Notes: a model not told the origin generated them from the letters alone. A stretch of DNA of 64,000 nt from Leptospiraceae bacterium (GCA_016711485.1 JADJSX010000034.1:166887-230886), one strand, 5' to 3'; counted from the stretch's first letter, positions 17,913 to 25,522 are shown. A program made the numbers and translations.

Positions 17913-19430
17913 ATGTCAATTTTCGATATATTTAAAAAAAGTGAAAAAAAGGAAGTCCAAATTAGTGCTCCCAAAAAAGAAATAGCTGAAAGTGCTCGCA
18001 CGACTATTTCTCTTCATGAGGATTTAGAAGGATTAGTTTGGATAGGCGACGGCAAATTTAAAAACTATTCTAGAGAAGTAGTGCATCAGAGTAGCTTTGA
18101 AGTAGACGGAACCAAATTTACTTATTCATTTATGGGAGCAGATGAGCCGAGTTTAGTATTTACAGAACAAAAGATTTCTATTCCAGAAAATGAAACATTA
18201 ATTGAGCGACCTTCATATTATCCAAGTTATTCTCAACTGTCACCTGAACAAAAATGGATTTATTTAAAATTATTGTCGAATCCTTACGATACAGGAATAG
18301 ACATCGGATATGTTTTCATTTTATATTATGGTTTAGAAAGGCATCTTTTGTGTGGAGATTTTGAAAACGCATTTAGAGTAATATTGAAATTACGCGACGT
18401 TCATTCAAACAAATCTTTTCAAGCATATTCCGCAAACGCTCTTATTTTAACTAGTATGTTGCACAAGCGTGGAGAGATGATTCTTGAGTTTATGAATTCC
18501 ATTGACAAGGAGTATGAATTAACGGCTATCTCTGATAACCTGTATTTAATTTGCTGCTACAGTTTTAACATACCCTTGCTTCCTAAAGATGTAATCCGTA
18601 TGGCAAAGACATTTGAATTTAAAAATAACAACTATATTAAAAAATATCCGGAAATTTTTGAAAAATGTTTAATAGATGTTATGATGGAACAATTAAAAAG
18701 TAATAAGGTAGAGATAAATAATTATATAACCAAAACAGAACTGAAGAAACTAAGAACCGACAGTGCTCCTATATTCGCAAATACATCGATAAATGAAAAT
18801 ACATATCCTGTTCCAATATTTAGTGATAACTTTAAACTTAAAAAAGAAATGAATATTCTTTTGGAAACTACACATGAGAACGTTAAACAAAAATTAGCCG
18901 CAATGAAAAAATCAGGTATAGAAATACCAGTTTCGGAATCTCCTAAAAAGAAAGAAAAAATACTTGTTTTTAATAAAGATCAAGAATCGGAACTGATTCA
19001 AGGATTAGAAAGAAATCAAAATAGTGCATTTGCAAAACATTTTAGTTACATTCAATTGCAAGATTTCTATTATAAATATAGAGAACTAAGCACAGAATAT
19101 ATAAATAAGTGTATCGAGTATTGTTTTCTTGATATTAGTAATTTGAATGAAATGCAAAAGGATTTTTTTCAGAAGGAAGTAGAAAGAATTAAACAATTCA
19201 GTAAATTCGAAGACGATGGGTTCGAGCAAAGAAAAATAGAGAGAATTCGAAAAGAAGGATTTATCGGAAATATCCCAGCTTTCAATCGCCTAGCAATTAT
19301 ATTCGAGAAGCAAGGAGATTTTGAAAAGGCAATTGAAATATGTGATTCCGCTATCGCTTACGGTCAAAGTGTAGAGAGTTTTAAAGATAAGAAAGAGAAA
19401 CTCCTAAAAAAAGTAAATGCAAAGTCGTAG
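17913..19430 (+). CDS. TerB_N-domain protein with C-terminal TPR-like repeat
   Basis: The product of 505 aa carries a TerB-N-like signature around residues 95-150: RPSYYPSYSQLSPEQKWIYL followed by DIGYVFILYYGLERHLL. The region upstream has a tryptophan/glycine strand segment, and the C-terminus (FNRLAIIFEKQGDFEKAIEI) looks like a tetratricopeptide repeat. TerB_N proteins are linked in the literature to tellurite-type and phage-defence islands, but their activity is not settled. AAAGGTG precedes the ATG. attC-like sites bound the gene on both sides. Confidence 0.7.
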   Translation: MSIFDIFKKSEKKEVQISAPKKEIAESARTTISLHEDLEGLVWIGDGKFKNYSREVVHQSSFEVDGTKFTYSFMGADEPSLVFTEQKISIPENETLIERPSYYPSYSQLSPEQKWIYLKLLSNPYDTGIDIGYVFILYYGLERHLLCGDFENAFRVILKLRDVHSNKSFQAYSANALILTSMLHKRGEMILEFMNSIDKEYELTAISDNLYLICCYSFNIPLLPKDVIRMAKTFEFKNNNYIKKYPEIFEKCLIDVMMEQLKSNKVEINNYITKTELKKLRTDSAPIFANTSINENTYPVPIFSDNFKLKKEMNILLETTHENVKQKLAAMKKSGIEIPVSESPKKKEKILVFNKDQESELIQGLERNQNSAFAKHFSYIQLQDFYYKYRELSTEYINKCIEYCFLDISNLNEMQKDFFQKEVERIKQFSKFEDDGFEQRKIERIRKEGFIGNIPAFNRLAIIFEKQGDFEKAIEICDSAIAYGQSVESFKDKKEKLLKKVNAKS

Positions 19431-19442
19431 TATCAATAAACG

Positions 19443-19697
19443 ACGTCTAACTGCCAGTATTCACTAAGAAAGTGAACTATCGTTGAAGTTATTTACGAAC
19501 TTACTCCGAGCCAGCTTAGTCGTGCAAGTGACTCTTTGCAGTATATTTGTCAGACTTTTACAAGTCCAGTGTCTTAACTACTTTCACAGGACATTGCTAG
19601 TAGTTAGGTCAGCTTGGAAACATGACTTTGAGACTGAGGAAGTTGCTACCGCACTTTCGAGCTTGAATGTCATGTCGGATACTCTTCACGTTAGGTT
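19443..19697 (+). repeat. Long attC-like site (second cassette end)
   Basis: It starts ACGTCTAACTGCC and ends CACGTTAGGTT, about 255 bp, longer than most attC sites. The left end resembles that of the third site at 20840. Open frames inside it look spurious and belong to the palindromic spacer. Confidence 0.55.
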
Positions 19698-19727
19698 ATA
19701 AAAAACTATAAATATAAAGGATATTTA

Positions 19728-20825
19728 ATGGATTTAAAATATTTCATAGATAAAGATTTAAGTAATCAGAGTATAAGAAGGAATTTATTAGATGAAATCT
19801 TTGTTTATTTTAAATTGCCTCTTCCTCACAGTCGATTTTCCGATCTCTATTATTCAGCCGAAATTACTAAAGGATTATTGAAAAAGGCTTATTCCAAATT
19901 GTCACTAAATATGAATAGTGACTTATTTAAGATTATTGAGAATTTTAGGTTGGTCTATCCAGAATTAAATGATATAGACTTAATAAGTATTAGAACTCTT
20001 AGTAAATACGGGTCTTATCCTAATAAAAATATAATATTAAATTCCTCACAATACATAATAAATAATGGAGTTCCTATTTTAATAAATGAATGCAGACGAA
20101 GTAAGCATTTTTCGGAAGTAAATAATATATTGAAAGAAGAAATTAGATTACTAACTTCCATAATGTTTTGCAAACATATTTTAAACTTTAATTTTGTTAC
20201 AAATGAATTCGGATACGAGACATTTCCAAGATATATTTTTAGCAATTTCCAAAAAGATTATATAACTGATTTTATTTGTGATTATATGAAATATTTTTAT
20301 TTCTTCTCGTTTAATGATAGTTTTTATTTGCGAGATAAAATACCATTTATGGAGGATTATAAATATGACGTAATAATGGAGCATGACGAAGAATTTATTC
20401 GTAAACTGTTTGTCAAAATCGATTTAAACGACGATTTGCTTTTACGAACCTGTGGTTACTTAATTAAAGCTATGATGCTTTGGTCCTTTCGAAATTTTAC
20501 AGAAGAAGCCATTGCACTGACTATGTTTTCAATTGAAGGCTCTCTATTATTGATTCAAAAAAAAGAAGGTTTTGCATACAATAAAATCGATTTGAAAAAA
20601 TTAAATAATATTTTTCAAAAAAATGAAAAAGATAATTTAAGTTTGAATATTTTAGAATTCATAAAAGAAGGCTACGATAACAGAACTAGTATTGTTCATC
20701 CTTACCCAATTTGGGGAGCAAATTGGAAACCAGAATTATCAATTGAAGATTTTTTCGAATATTGTGATACCGCAAGATTATTAATTAACTATTATCTCAC
20801 TGGAGAACCAATTGACTGGGACTGA
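19728..20825 (+). CDS. HEPN-like (Apea-type) protein on a cassette
   Basis: The product of 365 aa is mostly helical. Near the C-terminus it has NRTSIVHP, an R-x4-H motif (Arg319, His324), followed by LSIEDFFEYCDTARLLINYYL, the pattern of HEPN/Apea-like RNase domains. The N-terminal 270 residues are not recognised. HEPN proteins are common in toxin and anti-phage systems, where they cut RNA. It lies between two attC-like sites on an array of three cassettes. The HEPN call rests on a single motif plus context. Confidence 0.6.
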   Translation: MDLKYFIDKDLSNQSIRRNLLDEIFVYFKLPLPHSRFSDLYYSAEITKGLLKKAYSKLSLNMNSDLFKIIENFRLVYPELNDIDLISIRTLSKYGSYPNKNIILNSSQYIINNGVPILINECRRSKHFSEVNNILKEEIRLLTSIMFCKHILNFNFVTNEFGYETFPRYIFSNFQKDYITDFICDYMKYFYFFSFNDSFYLRDKIPFMEDYKYDVIMEHDEEFIRKLFVKIDLNDDLLLRTCGYLIKAMMLWSFRNFTEEAIALTMFSIEGSLLLIQKKEGFAYNKIDLKKLNNIFQKNEKDNLSLNILEFIKEGYDNRTSIVHPYPIWGANWKPELSIEDFFEYCDTARLLINYYLTGEPIDWD

Positions 20826-20839
20826 GGAAACTTTTTCAC

Positions 20840-20870
20840 CGCCTAACTGCGAGTATCCACTGCCGAACGT
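20840..20870 (+). repeat. Truncated attC-like site
   Basis: CGCCTAACTGCGAGTATCCA closely matches the left end of the second attC-like site (ACGTCTAACTGCCAGTATTCA), but no matching right end is found downstream. The array therefore seems to be cut here. Confidence 0.5.
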
Positions 20871-20911
20871 GTCACAGTCCCACAAAAGGGGATTACACTT
20901 CCTTCGTGTTT

Positions 20912-21035
20912 GCGATACACTTAGGTTACCTCTAAACTTAGCTCTAAAGATAGGTGCAAAGATAGGTAAAAAATTTTATTGGTAAGTTTACACCTATGTT
21001 TACCCCCATATTTACACCCAAACTAAGTGTATCGC
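20912..21035. repeat. 13-bp inverted repeat enclosing short direct repeats
   Basis: Perfect 13-bp arms lie 98 bp apart. Inside are AAAGATAGGT twice and TTTACACCT, TTTACCCCC and TTTACACCC in the opposite sense, which could pair with the former. It may be a regulatory or recombination site at the left end of the mobile element. Confidence 0.45.
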
Positions 21036-21164
21036 CATCTTATACAAAGTGTATAGAAATAGCAAATTTCCTCTTTAAAAAGTTACCGTTTATTAGAGAT
21101 TAACCAAAACAAGATTAAAGTAGTCAAAATTACGCACTACCTACCCTATTATGCGCAACTGTAT

Positions 21165-21206
21165 ATCTTGGCTGCTGGTATGCTATCATCACCACACAGC
21201 CAAGAT
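21165..21206 (-). terminator. Stem-loop after the RHH gene
   Basis: ATCTTGGCTG (21165-21174) and CAGCCAAGAT (21197-21206) form a perfect 10-bp stem, 12 bp past the stop codon of the minus-strand RHH gene. There is no strong T-run. Confidence 0.45.
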
Positions 21207-21217
21207 TTACTATACAT

Positions 21218-21394
21218 CTAACTAGCTTTTTTTGCCGATCTCGTATTAATCGGCGACTGTCCAGATACGTAAGATTTAATAGCTTTCCTAACGATAACAC
21301 TCACATTTGATTCATCGTTCTTTGCTAATATTTCTACTTTCTGTTTGGTTTCTTCATCAAGTTTAATTGTGATAGAAGTATCTTTTGTCGCCAT
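21218..21394 (-). CDS. Ribbon-helix-helix (CopG/Arc-type) DNA-binding protein
   Basis: The short gene encodes 58 aa. It starts with MATKDTSITIKLDEETKQKV, a beta strand with alternating residues followed by the first helix, then SNVSVIVRKAIKSYVSG as the second helix, the typical RHH fold of plasmid copy-control and antitoxin repressors. AAGGAGG is placed 7-9 bases before the ATG, a very strong ribosome site. No toxin gene is adjacent on the same strand. It may be the leftmost gene of the mobile element or an orphan antitoxin. Confidence 0.7.
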   Translation of the reverse strand: MATKDTSITIKLDEETKQKVEILAKNDESNVSVIVRKAIKSYVSGQSPINTRSAKKAS

Positions 21395-21512
21395 AGCCTG
21401 TTTTCCTCCTTATGGATAGATATTTACAATCTAAATATATTCTCGGAAAAGTCAAATAAAAAACGTATTACTTTTACTTATTTTATTAGTAAAAAAAGTT
21501 TTTTATATTTTT

Positions 21513-21539
21513 AAGGCTGATAAGGCTGATAAGGCTGAT
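21513..21539 (+). repeat. Three tandem AAGGCTGAT repeats (copy of vapE 3' end)
   Basis: AAGGCTGAT occurs three times head to tail, flanked by TATTTTT before and TTTTTTAAAACTTAATT after. The same 9-mer array with almost the same flanks lies at 61269-61295 on the opposite strand, where it encodes (KAD)3 at the C-terminus of the VapE-like protein. Here no long frame precedes it. Confidence 0.7.
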
Positions 21540-21561
21540 TTTTTAAAACTTAATTTGAGGT

Positions 21562-21588
21562 ATAGGCTAGGTAGTCGGTTGATGCGCT
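21562..21588 (+). repeat. Direct repeat, left copy, flanking a two-gene cassette
   Basis: ATAGGCTAGGTAGTCGGTTG and the following GATGCG match, with few differences, CTAGGCTATGGAGTCGGTTG plus ACGTGCG at 22406-22432. The pair brackets the genes at 21709 and 22101 and could be the ends of a small insertion. Confidence 0.5.
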
Positions 21589-21628
21589 AAAAAGCGATTG
21601 ATTTAATTTAGTGGTTAATAAGAGTAAA

Positions 21629-21656
21629 CCCGTAGTCGTTGGCGAACGACTACGGG
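21629..21656. other. Perfect 12-bp stem-loop upstream of the 21709 gene
   Basis: CCCGTAGTCGTT and AACGACTACGGG pair around GGCG. A related stem (CCCGTAG...CTACGGG) lies at 23165-23192. It may be a terminator or attenuator. It lies about 50 bp before the start codon of the next gene. Confidence 0.55.
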
Positions 21657-21708
21657 AAAGGGAAGGATCTGTAAATGTTCAGAAATAAATTTAAAGCAGG
21701 TCATTCCT

Positions 21709-22104
21709 ATGTCAACTACAAAAACCAAGGAAAGGAAAGTGAAGAGTAAGAATATTTATTATGATGGCAGCAAGATTATTCTGTCTGGTTCGGTTATTGT
21801 CTTGGATGGAAAGGAATTACTTTTCGAATTTGATCTAGATTCAGAAACAGCAAATGTCAGAATAAGATTTTTGAAAGATAGAAAGGGTAGCCGAACTTCA
21901 ATTAGCGATTCTACGGAAGAAGATATAAATGAAGTTATTATAGATTTTTATAATTTCAAATCTAGTCTTGGGGCTGGCAATGTTGAGCCTGTTGATGTAT
22001 TTGGAACGGGTAGCGTTTTTTTAAACGTATGGATTACTCAATTCGATGAACAAACGTCAAGATTTGAATATACATTTTATCAAAATGAATCGGAGTTCGC
22101 ATGA
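21709..22104 (+). CDS. Hypothetical beta-rich protein, first of a coupled pair
   Basis: The product of 131 aa is soluble and looks strand-rich (KIILSGSVIVLDGKELLFEF), with no membrane segment. The pattern resembles small proteins often found next to a membrane partner (DUF6864-like), but I hold this loosely. Its last codons overlap the start of the next gene (ATGA, 22101-22104). The pair lies on the plus strand, against the direction of the rest of the mobile element, and is bracketed by a direct repeat. Confidence 0.6.
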   Translation: MSTTKTKERKVKSKNIYYDGSKIILSGSVIVLDGKELLFEFDLDSETANVRIRFLKDRKGSRTSISDSTEEDINEVIIDFYNFKSSLGAGNVEPVDVFGTGSVFLNVWITQFDEQTSRFEYTFYQNESEFA

Positions 22105-22397
22105 ATAAGAAAATTCCTAATCGAGGGCATGTTGCCTTTAAGATGAAACAGTTGGACATTGAAGAGCAGCGACTAAAACAAGGAGATTTGGGCAAGTGGT
22201 TTGGAGATAGATTTCATGCCCCTATAAATGTTGGATGGACAATTATAGCCTTCGCATTCATCGGATTATCCGCAATAGTTTCTGTTGATATTTATTTGCA
22301 TCCAACAACTACCGCATTCGAACGAGTAGAGAATTATATGATTACTATAATTACGACAACGATAGGCTATTTGTTTGGCAAGATGAAGGATTCTTGA
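22101..22397 (+). CDS. Small membrane protein, second of a coupled pair
   Basis: The product of 98 aa has two membrane segments (about residues 42-62, GWTIIAFAFIGLSAIVSVD, and 76-92, MITIITTTIGYLFG) after a charged cytosolic N-terminus. It is translationally coupled to the preceding gene. The two together may form a small effector or sensor pair. Function unknown. Confidence 0.65.
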   Translation: MNKKIPNRGHVAFKMKQLDIEEQRLKQGDLGKWFGDRFHAPINVGWTIIAFAFIGLSAIVSVDIYLHPTTTAFERVENYMITIITTTIGYLFGKMKDS

Positions 22398-22405
22398 AAT
22401 GAACT

Positions 22406-22432
22406 CTAGGCTATGGAGTCGGTTGACGTGCG
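22406..22432 (+). repeat. Direct repeat, right copy
   Basis: This is the partner of 21562-21588 and overlaps the first of six GTGCGA-N4-GCAC sites (22428-22441). Confidence 0.5.
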
Positions 22433-22441
22433 ATGATGCAC
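22428..22441 (+). promoter_or_regulatory. Dispersed 14-bp motif GTGCGA-N4-GCAC, site 1
   Basis: GTGCGATGATGCAC. This is one of six exact matches to GTGCGAYRWWGCAC in the window, all within 22.4-52.9 kb. This one is intergenic. It may be a binding site for the element's ParB or another regulator. Confidence 0.55.
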
Positions 22442-22497
22442 TTAGGGGCTAATGGATAAAGTATTGACAAGAAGTAATAAAGAATTAGGATTTAAAC

Positions 22498-22677
22498 ATG
22501 GACAATTTACTTGACTTGTCGAATATACCTACACAAGAACTTTTGAAAGAACTTGGTAAACGGCAATTGCAAGTTGTATTAAAAGAAAAAGGTTTATGGG
22601 AAGAAAATAAAGTAGAGATAAATCTTTATACTCCGCTCTCTAACTCATTTATGAATGTCCATGATCTCGATTGCTGA
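22498..22677 (+). CDS. Small protein of 59 aa
   Basis: ATG at 22498 opens a 59-residue frame (DNLLDLSNIPTQELLKEL) ending at TGA 22675-22677. It is helical and charged, without known motif. Its last 33 bases overlap the 3' end of the convergent gene at 22645. No clear ribosome site was seen, so this is a tentative gene. Confidence 0.4.
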   Translation: MDNLLDLSNIPTQELLKELGKRQLQVVLKEKGLWEENKVEINLYTPLSNSFMNVHDLDC

Positions 22678-23094
22678 TTCGATTAGTATTTCAGGATTTT
22701 GTATATTATTACGACTCCAATAATCTTTCGCTCTTTGTTCAGCCATTTCAAAAGAATCATTTTGCGACAATATGAACTTACTCCAGTCAGCCATTGTTCT
22801 ATTTGCATCTTCATTTACTAATTTTACTTTATGAATTACTTCTGTAACTTTGTTATTTGATCTCTGGTATTTAATTATTTCTTCTAGACTCGGACAAACG
22901 AAGATAGAGGATAATCTGCTTGGTAAATTAGGAAAATATCTAAGTCTTATGTTTTCGTAAATTAATTCTTTTAAAGTATTCGGGCTTGTTGCGAAAGTTT
23001 TATTTTTAATTCTTCCCCAATTGCCAGGATAGACAGTGCTCCCTTTGCCTAATTCGTAATAGCCTAACCAATAGTATTCATTGCCTTCGTTCAT
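22645..23094 (-). CDS. DUF2441-like hypothetical protein
   Basis: I take the ATG at 23094, which follows AAGGAAG at the right distance; the frame extends 29 codons further upstream. The 149-aa product has EYYWLGYYELGKGSTVYPGNW near the start, then ELIYENIRLRYFPNLPSRLS and IFVCPSLEEI. The pattern of a 'typical start, E..R....P..PSR..S.F' matches DUF2441 proteins, which often occur on cassettes and phage-like elements and whose role is unknown. It is the last minus-strand gene of the mobile element. Confidence 0.6.
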   Translation of the reverse strand: MNEGNEYYWLGYYELGKGSTVYPGNWGRIKNKTFATSPNTLKELIYENIRLRYFPNLPSRLSSIFVCPSLEEIIKYQRSNNKVTEVIHKVKLVNEDANRTMADWSKFILSQNDSFEMAEQRAKDYWSRNNIQNPEILIESAIEIMDIHK

Positions 23095-23164
23095 GCAAAC
23101 TTCCTTTAAAAATAATTTGACAGGAAGTATGTATTGCGTTATTCTATCTCTGCATACTTTCCTG

Positions 23165-23192
23165 CCCGTAGTTGCCTGCAAGCGGCTACGGG
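23165..23192 (+). terminator. Stem-loop with T-run (plus direction)
   Basis: CCCGTAG and CTACGGG with an inner GC/GC pair form a stem followed by TTTTT on the plus strand. It lies between the genes at 22645 and 23217. Confidence 0.5.
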
Positions 23193-23216
23193 TTTTTCTA
23201 TTTTAATTCCCTTGTT

Positions 23217-23480
23217 TTAATCCCAAGGATTATTTTGTTTTGATGCTGAAATTTCTTTTATATCGTAAAAGGTTAAAAAATTTCCTGAGTCTTTGAAAAA
23301 TATCCTGTAAGTATTCGTTTTGCTTTTATAATCCACATAACCATTTTTGCTATGACGCTTTCTGTATTCTTGGATCGTAATATCATTTAGATAATTTCTT
23401 AGTCGTATGAATTCATCTGCCGTGAAATAGAATTTAGTGCTAAGTAAGTTAAGGAAAAAGGCTCTAAACTTAAAGTTCAT
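23217..23480 (-). CDS. Hypothetical protein of 87 aa, possible toxin of a small pair
   Basis: The sequence is basic in the middle (YRKRHSKNGYVDYKSK) and ends with TYRIFFKDSGNFLTFYDIKE, a strand pattern somewhat like small RelE-type toxins, but no catalytic set is clear. Its start overlaps the stop of the preceding small gene by 11 bases, which fits a toxin-antitoxin or other coupled pair. The call is inferred. Confidence 0.5.
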   Translation of the reverse strand: MNFKFRAFFLNLLSTKFYFTADEFIRLRNYLNDITIQEYRKRHSKNGYVDYKSKTNTYRIFFKDSGNFLTFYDIKEISASKQNNPWD

Positions 23481-23664
23481 TCTTTTTCGCCTTCTCTATT
23501 AATTTATCTAAGGCTTCATTTCCATCATATAAATATCCTTCTTCGTCTACACTAACAGGATCAATGCCGAGGTCGTTTTTTATCAAAGTCACTAATCGTT
23601 CTTCCACTTCCTTTTTTGTGAAAATTGTTTCTTGTTTTGGTTTGGTCTTTGTAGCCATATTCAT
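23470..23664 (-). CDS. Small helical protein, possible antitoxin
   Basis: The product of 64 aa is charged, with EVEERLVTLIKNDLGIDP and DKLIEKAKKN helices. It comes first in a coupled pair with the 23217 gene. No DNA-binding motif is evident. The start at ATG 23664 or the in-frame ATG two codons later are both possible. Confidence 0.5.
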   Translation of the reverse strand: MNMATKTKPKQETIFTKKEVEERLVTLIKNDLGIDPVSVDEEGYLYDGNEALDKLIEKAKKNEL

Positions 23665-23711
23665 TCCCTCTGCCTTTAGATTAACAGGGATAGGAATTAT
23701 TGCAAGTTTTT

Positions 23712-23948
23712 TTATAACCCTTGAATGAAGTAATGAATCTTTGCAAGTTTATCGAAATGAAATACGATCACCCATATCCAATATGTCATACTGACTACAA
23801 TAAGGCTGCCTACGCCAAGTGCAAAGACTAAGAGTGGGATAACTAAAATATTTATTATTGTATTAGGTAGCCTTTCTATATTATCTTCCAAAATCTTAAA
23901 CGCTATAACTAGCCCCACAGCTACCCAAATAAATGTAGAAAATTCCAT
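23712..23948 (-). CDS. Small membrane protein (78 aa)
   Basis: There are two or three hydrophobic segments (FIWVAVGLVIAFKIL, IINILVIPLLVFALGVGSLIVV, WIWVIVFHF). It is separated by one base from the upstream membrane-protein gene. No family recognised. Confidence 0.6.
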   Translation of the reverse strand: MEFSTFIWVAVGLVIAFKILEDNIERLPNTIINILVIPLLVFALGVGSLIVVSMTYWIWVIVFHFDKLAKIHYFIQGL

Positions 23949-23949
23949 A

Positions 23950-24297
23950 TTATTTCATCCTCCTATTTTTTATTTCATCCATAAACACTTTAATTTTCTT
24001 TTCTGTTTCATAGCCCATTCCAAAAAGGAAAAACCCAATTGAAGTGAATAGCATAGGTAAAATATTTATAATTGAGCGATACTCTGGAAATGGACTTATC
24101 GAAATGTTTAGAATTGCAATTACTACTGCAATAAGTAAGGAGAATAAACACGTAAAAAAAGTTGCCTCTTGCTTTTGGGTAGCATGAATTAATCCGTATA
24201 ATTCGTTTTCGGATAATACACAGAAAACTGTTTTATCCATTGTTTCGAAATCTTCTTTTGATGTAATTAGGAATGTTAGATGGTAGTCGTTAATCAA
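23950..24297 (-). CDS. Small membrane protein (115 aa)
   Basis: A soluble N-terminus (about 45 residues) is followed by two membrane segments (FFTCLFSLLIAVVIAILNI and IINILPMLFTSIGFFLFGMG) and a basic tail. AGGAG precedes the ATG. With its downstream neighbour it forms a membrane pair. No function assigned. Confidence 0.6.
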   Translation of the reverse strand: MINDYHLTFLITSKEDFETMDKTVFCVLSENELYGLIHATQKQEATFFTCLFSLLIAVVIAILNISISPFPEYRSIINILPMLFTSIGFFLFGMGYETEKKIKVFMDEIKNRRMK

Positions 24298-24348
24298 TTC
24301 TCATCTCCTTTTTGTTTGTTTGCCTTTCTCGTTTCCAGAATATTCTTT

Positions 24349-24861
24349 TCAAATTCCTTTTTCTTTTGACGCCTTCGGTCTATACTCGACTTTCTTTGGA
24401 AGTAATTCTTTTTTTATCGTCAAAGGGAATTCTGCTTCCGATGCGCTTTCAATAAGAGCATCCGCTTGTTCAGAAGTAAACACACATGCTCCAATTCGCT
24501 TCATTCCAAGAAGATACATTTCTTCTTCTACTGAATAATGAACGTAATTCTCTCCATTCTTGTCTGTAAGGCAGTATAAGTCGTCAGAATCAACCTGTTC
24601 GTATTTAGAAAGGTCTAATTGTGATAAATACTCATGATTTGTAATTACCCGTGCGTTAGTGTTTTTCATCATTTTATTTATGAAAAATCTTGCCTTGTCT
24701 TGCTTTGCAAACTGAATAGAATCGGCTCCGATTTCAGCATGGATAACAATTTCATCATCTTTGATTCCTACGTATCCTTTCTTCTTTGTTTCATTATCGG
24801 TTACTTGTATAAAGTAAATTGTTTCCGACTCATTTGGTAAAACTATATTTGTTGTAATCAT
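24349..24861 (-). CDS. Hypothetical cytosolic protein (170 aa)
   Basis: The ATG at 24861 is preferred because AAGGAAG lies upstream; the open frame starts at 24930. It is soluble, with strand-rich N-terminus (TIYFIQVTDNETKKKGYVGI), and a positively charged C-terminus. No recognised family. Part of the left gene block of the element. Confidence 0.55.
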   Translation of the reverse strand: MITTNIVLPNESETIYFIQVTDNETKKKGYVGIKDDEIVIHAEIGADSIQFAKQDKARFFINKMMKNTNARVITNHEYLSQLDLSKYEQVDSDDLYCLTDKNGENYVHYSVEEEMYLLGMKRIGACVFTSEQADALIESASEAEFPLTIKKELLPKKVEYRPKASKEKGI

Positions 24862-24884
24862 AGACTGACTTCCTTTTTGTTTTT

Positions 24885-25088
24885 TTATCCTGTGACTAAT
24901 TTGTATAATCCGTAACCTGCCAAGAAACAAATTCCAAGAGGAATCACATACATAAGAAAAATAACAAATGCCTCACCGAAAATTCTAAAGTAATATTCTG
25001 CTTTACTTATCTCGAAATCCTTTAGATCGAAATAATCTTTATTGACTATGGCTTTTAGTTTTTCGTTTAGCTCTTCTTCTGCGTTCAT
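24885..25088 (-). CDS. Single-pass membrane protein (67 aa)
   Basis: An acidic-basic N-terminal helix is followed by one long membrane segment (AFVIFLMYVIPLGICFLAGY). The start overlaps the stop of the upstream gene. Function unknown; could be holin-like but without evidence. Confidence 0.55.
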   Translation of the reverse strand: MNAEEELNEKLKAIVNKDYFDLKDFEISKAEYYFRIFGEAFVIFLMYVIPLGICFLAGYGLYKLVTG

Positions 25089-25522
25089 TACGGAGCTTCC
25101 AGAATTTTTTCTTGCTGCTCTTTTTCGTCTGTTGGGCTTGCAGAGGATTCTCCGAATTTTCTTACTGCTTTATAAACGTACCATGCTCTAAAGGAACTCA
25201 TTCCATCTTCTTTGCAAATATCTCTCAATAACTCATCTGCATATAGTCTGTAATCTAGACTTAATTTTTTTTGCCTCATGAGTTGGTAAAGAGCGTCATG
25301 GACAAGCGACCCTCGCATGAAGTTTTTAGTATCCACACTCACTCCACTAGGTCCGTCCCAAGCGTAACTAGGAGAGATAGATAAAGTTCCATCTTTTAGT
25401 AATGTGATTAGAGGATAATCTTCATCAGGCTCATAAATATCTTTTTCCGGTTTGATCTCAGTTTGAATCGAGTATCGTTCTGCTAACTCGTATTTGTAGT
25501 TTGTCATTTCTTTATATTTCAT
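25088..25522 (-). CDS. DUF1353-family phage protein
   Basis: The product of 144 aa contains SYAWDGPSGVSVDTKNFMRG followed by SLVHDALYQLMR and LYADELLRD, the signature of DUF1353, a family widespread in phages and prophages. The conserved W-D-G-P and H-D residues suggest a metal- or peptidoglycan-related role, but this is not established. It overlaps its neighbours on both sides by about four bases. Its presence supports a phage-like origin. Confidence 0.75.
   Translation of the reverse strand: MKYKEMTNYKYELAERYSIQTEIKPEKDIYEPDEDYPLITLLKDGTLSISPSYAWDGPSGVSVDTKNFMRGSLVHDALYQLMRQKKLSLDYRLYADELLRDICKEDGMSSFRAWYVYKAVRKFGESSASPTDEKEQQEKILEAP

Larger units (their letters stand above)
20871..21217. 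other. Intergenic region with long inverted repeat and short repeats
   Basis: GCGATACACTTAG (20912-20924) and its perfect complement CTAAGTGTATCGC (21023-21035) bracket a segment with two AAAGATAGGT copies and several TTTACACC-type copies. A second stem ATCTTGGCTG/CAGCCAAGAT (21165-21206) lies just downstream of the minus-strand RHH gene. No gene is seen. Confidence 0.5.

Noticed and set aside
19483..19701. Plus-strand open frame of 72 codons
   Set aside because: It lies within the palindromic spacer of the long attC-like site, has no ribosome site and no protein-like pattern.
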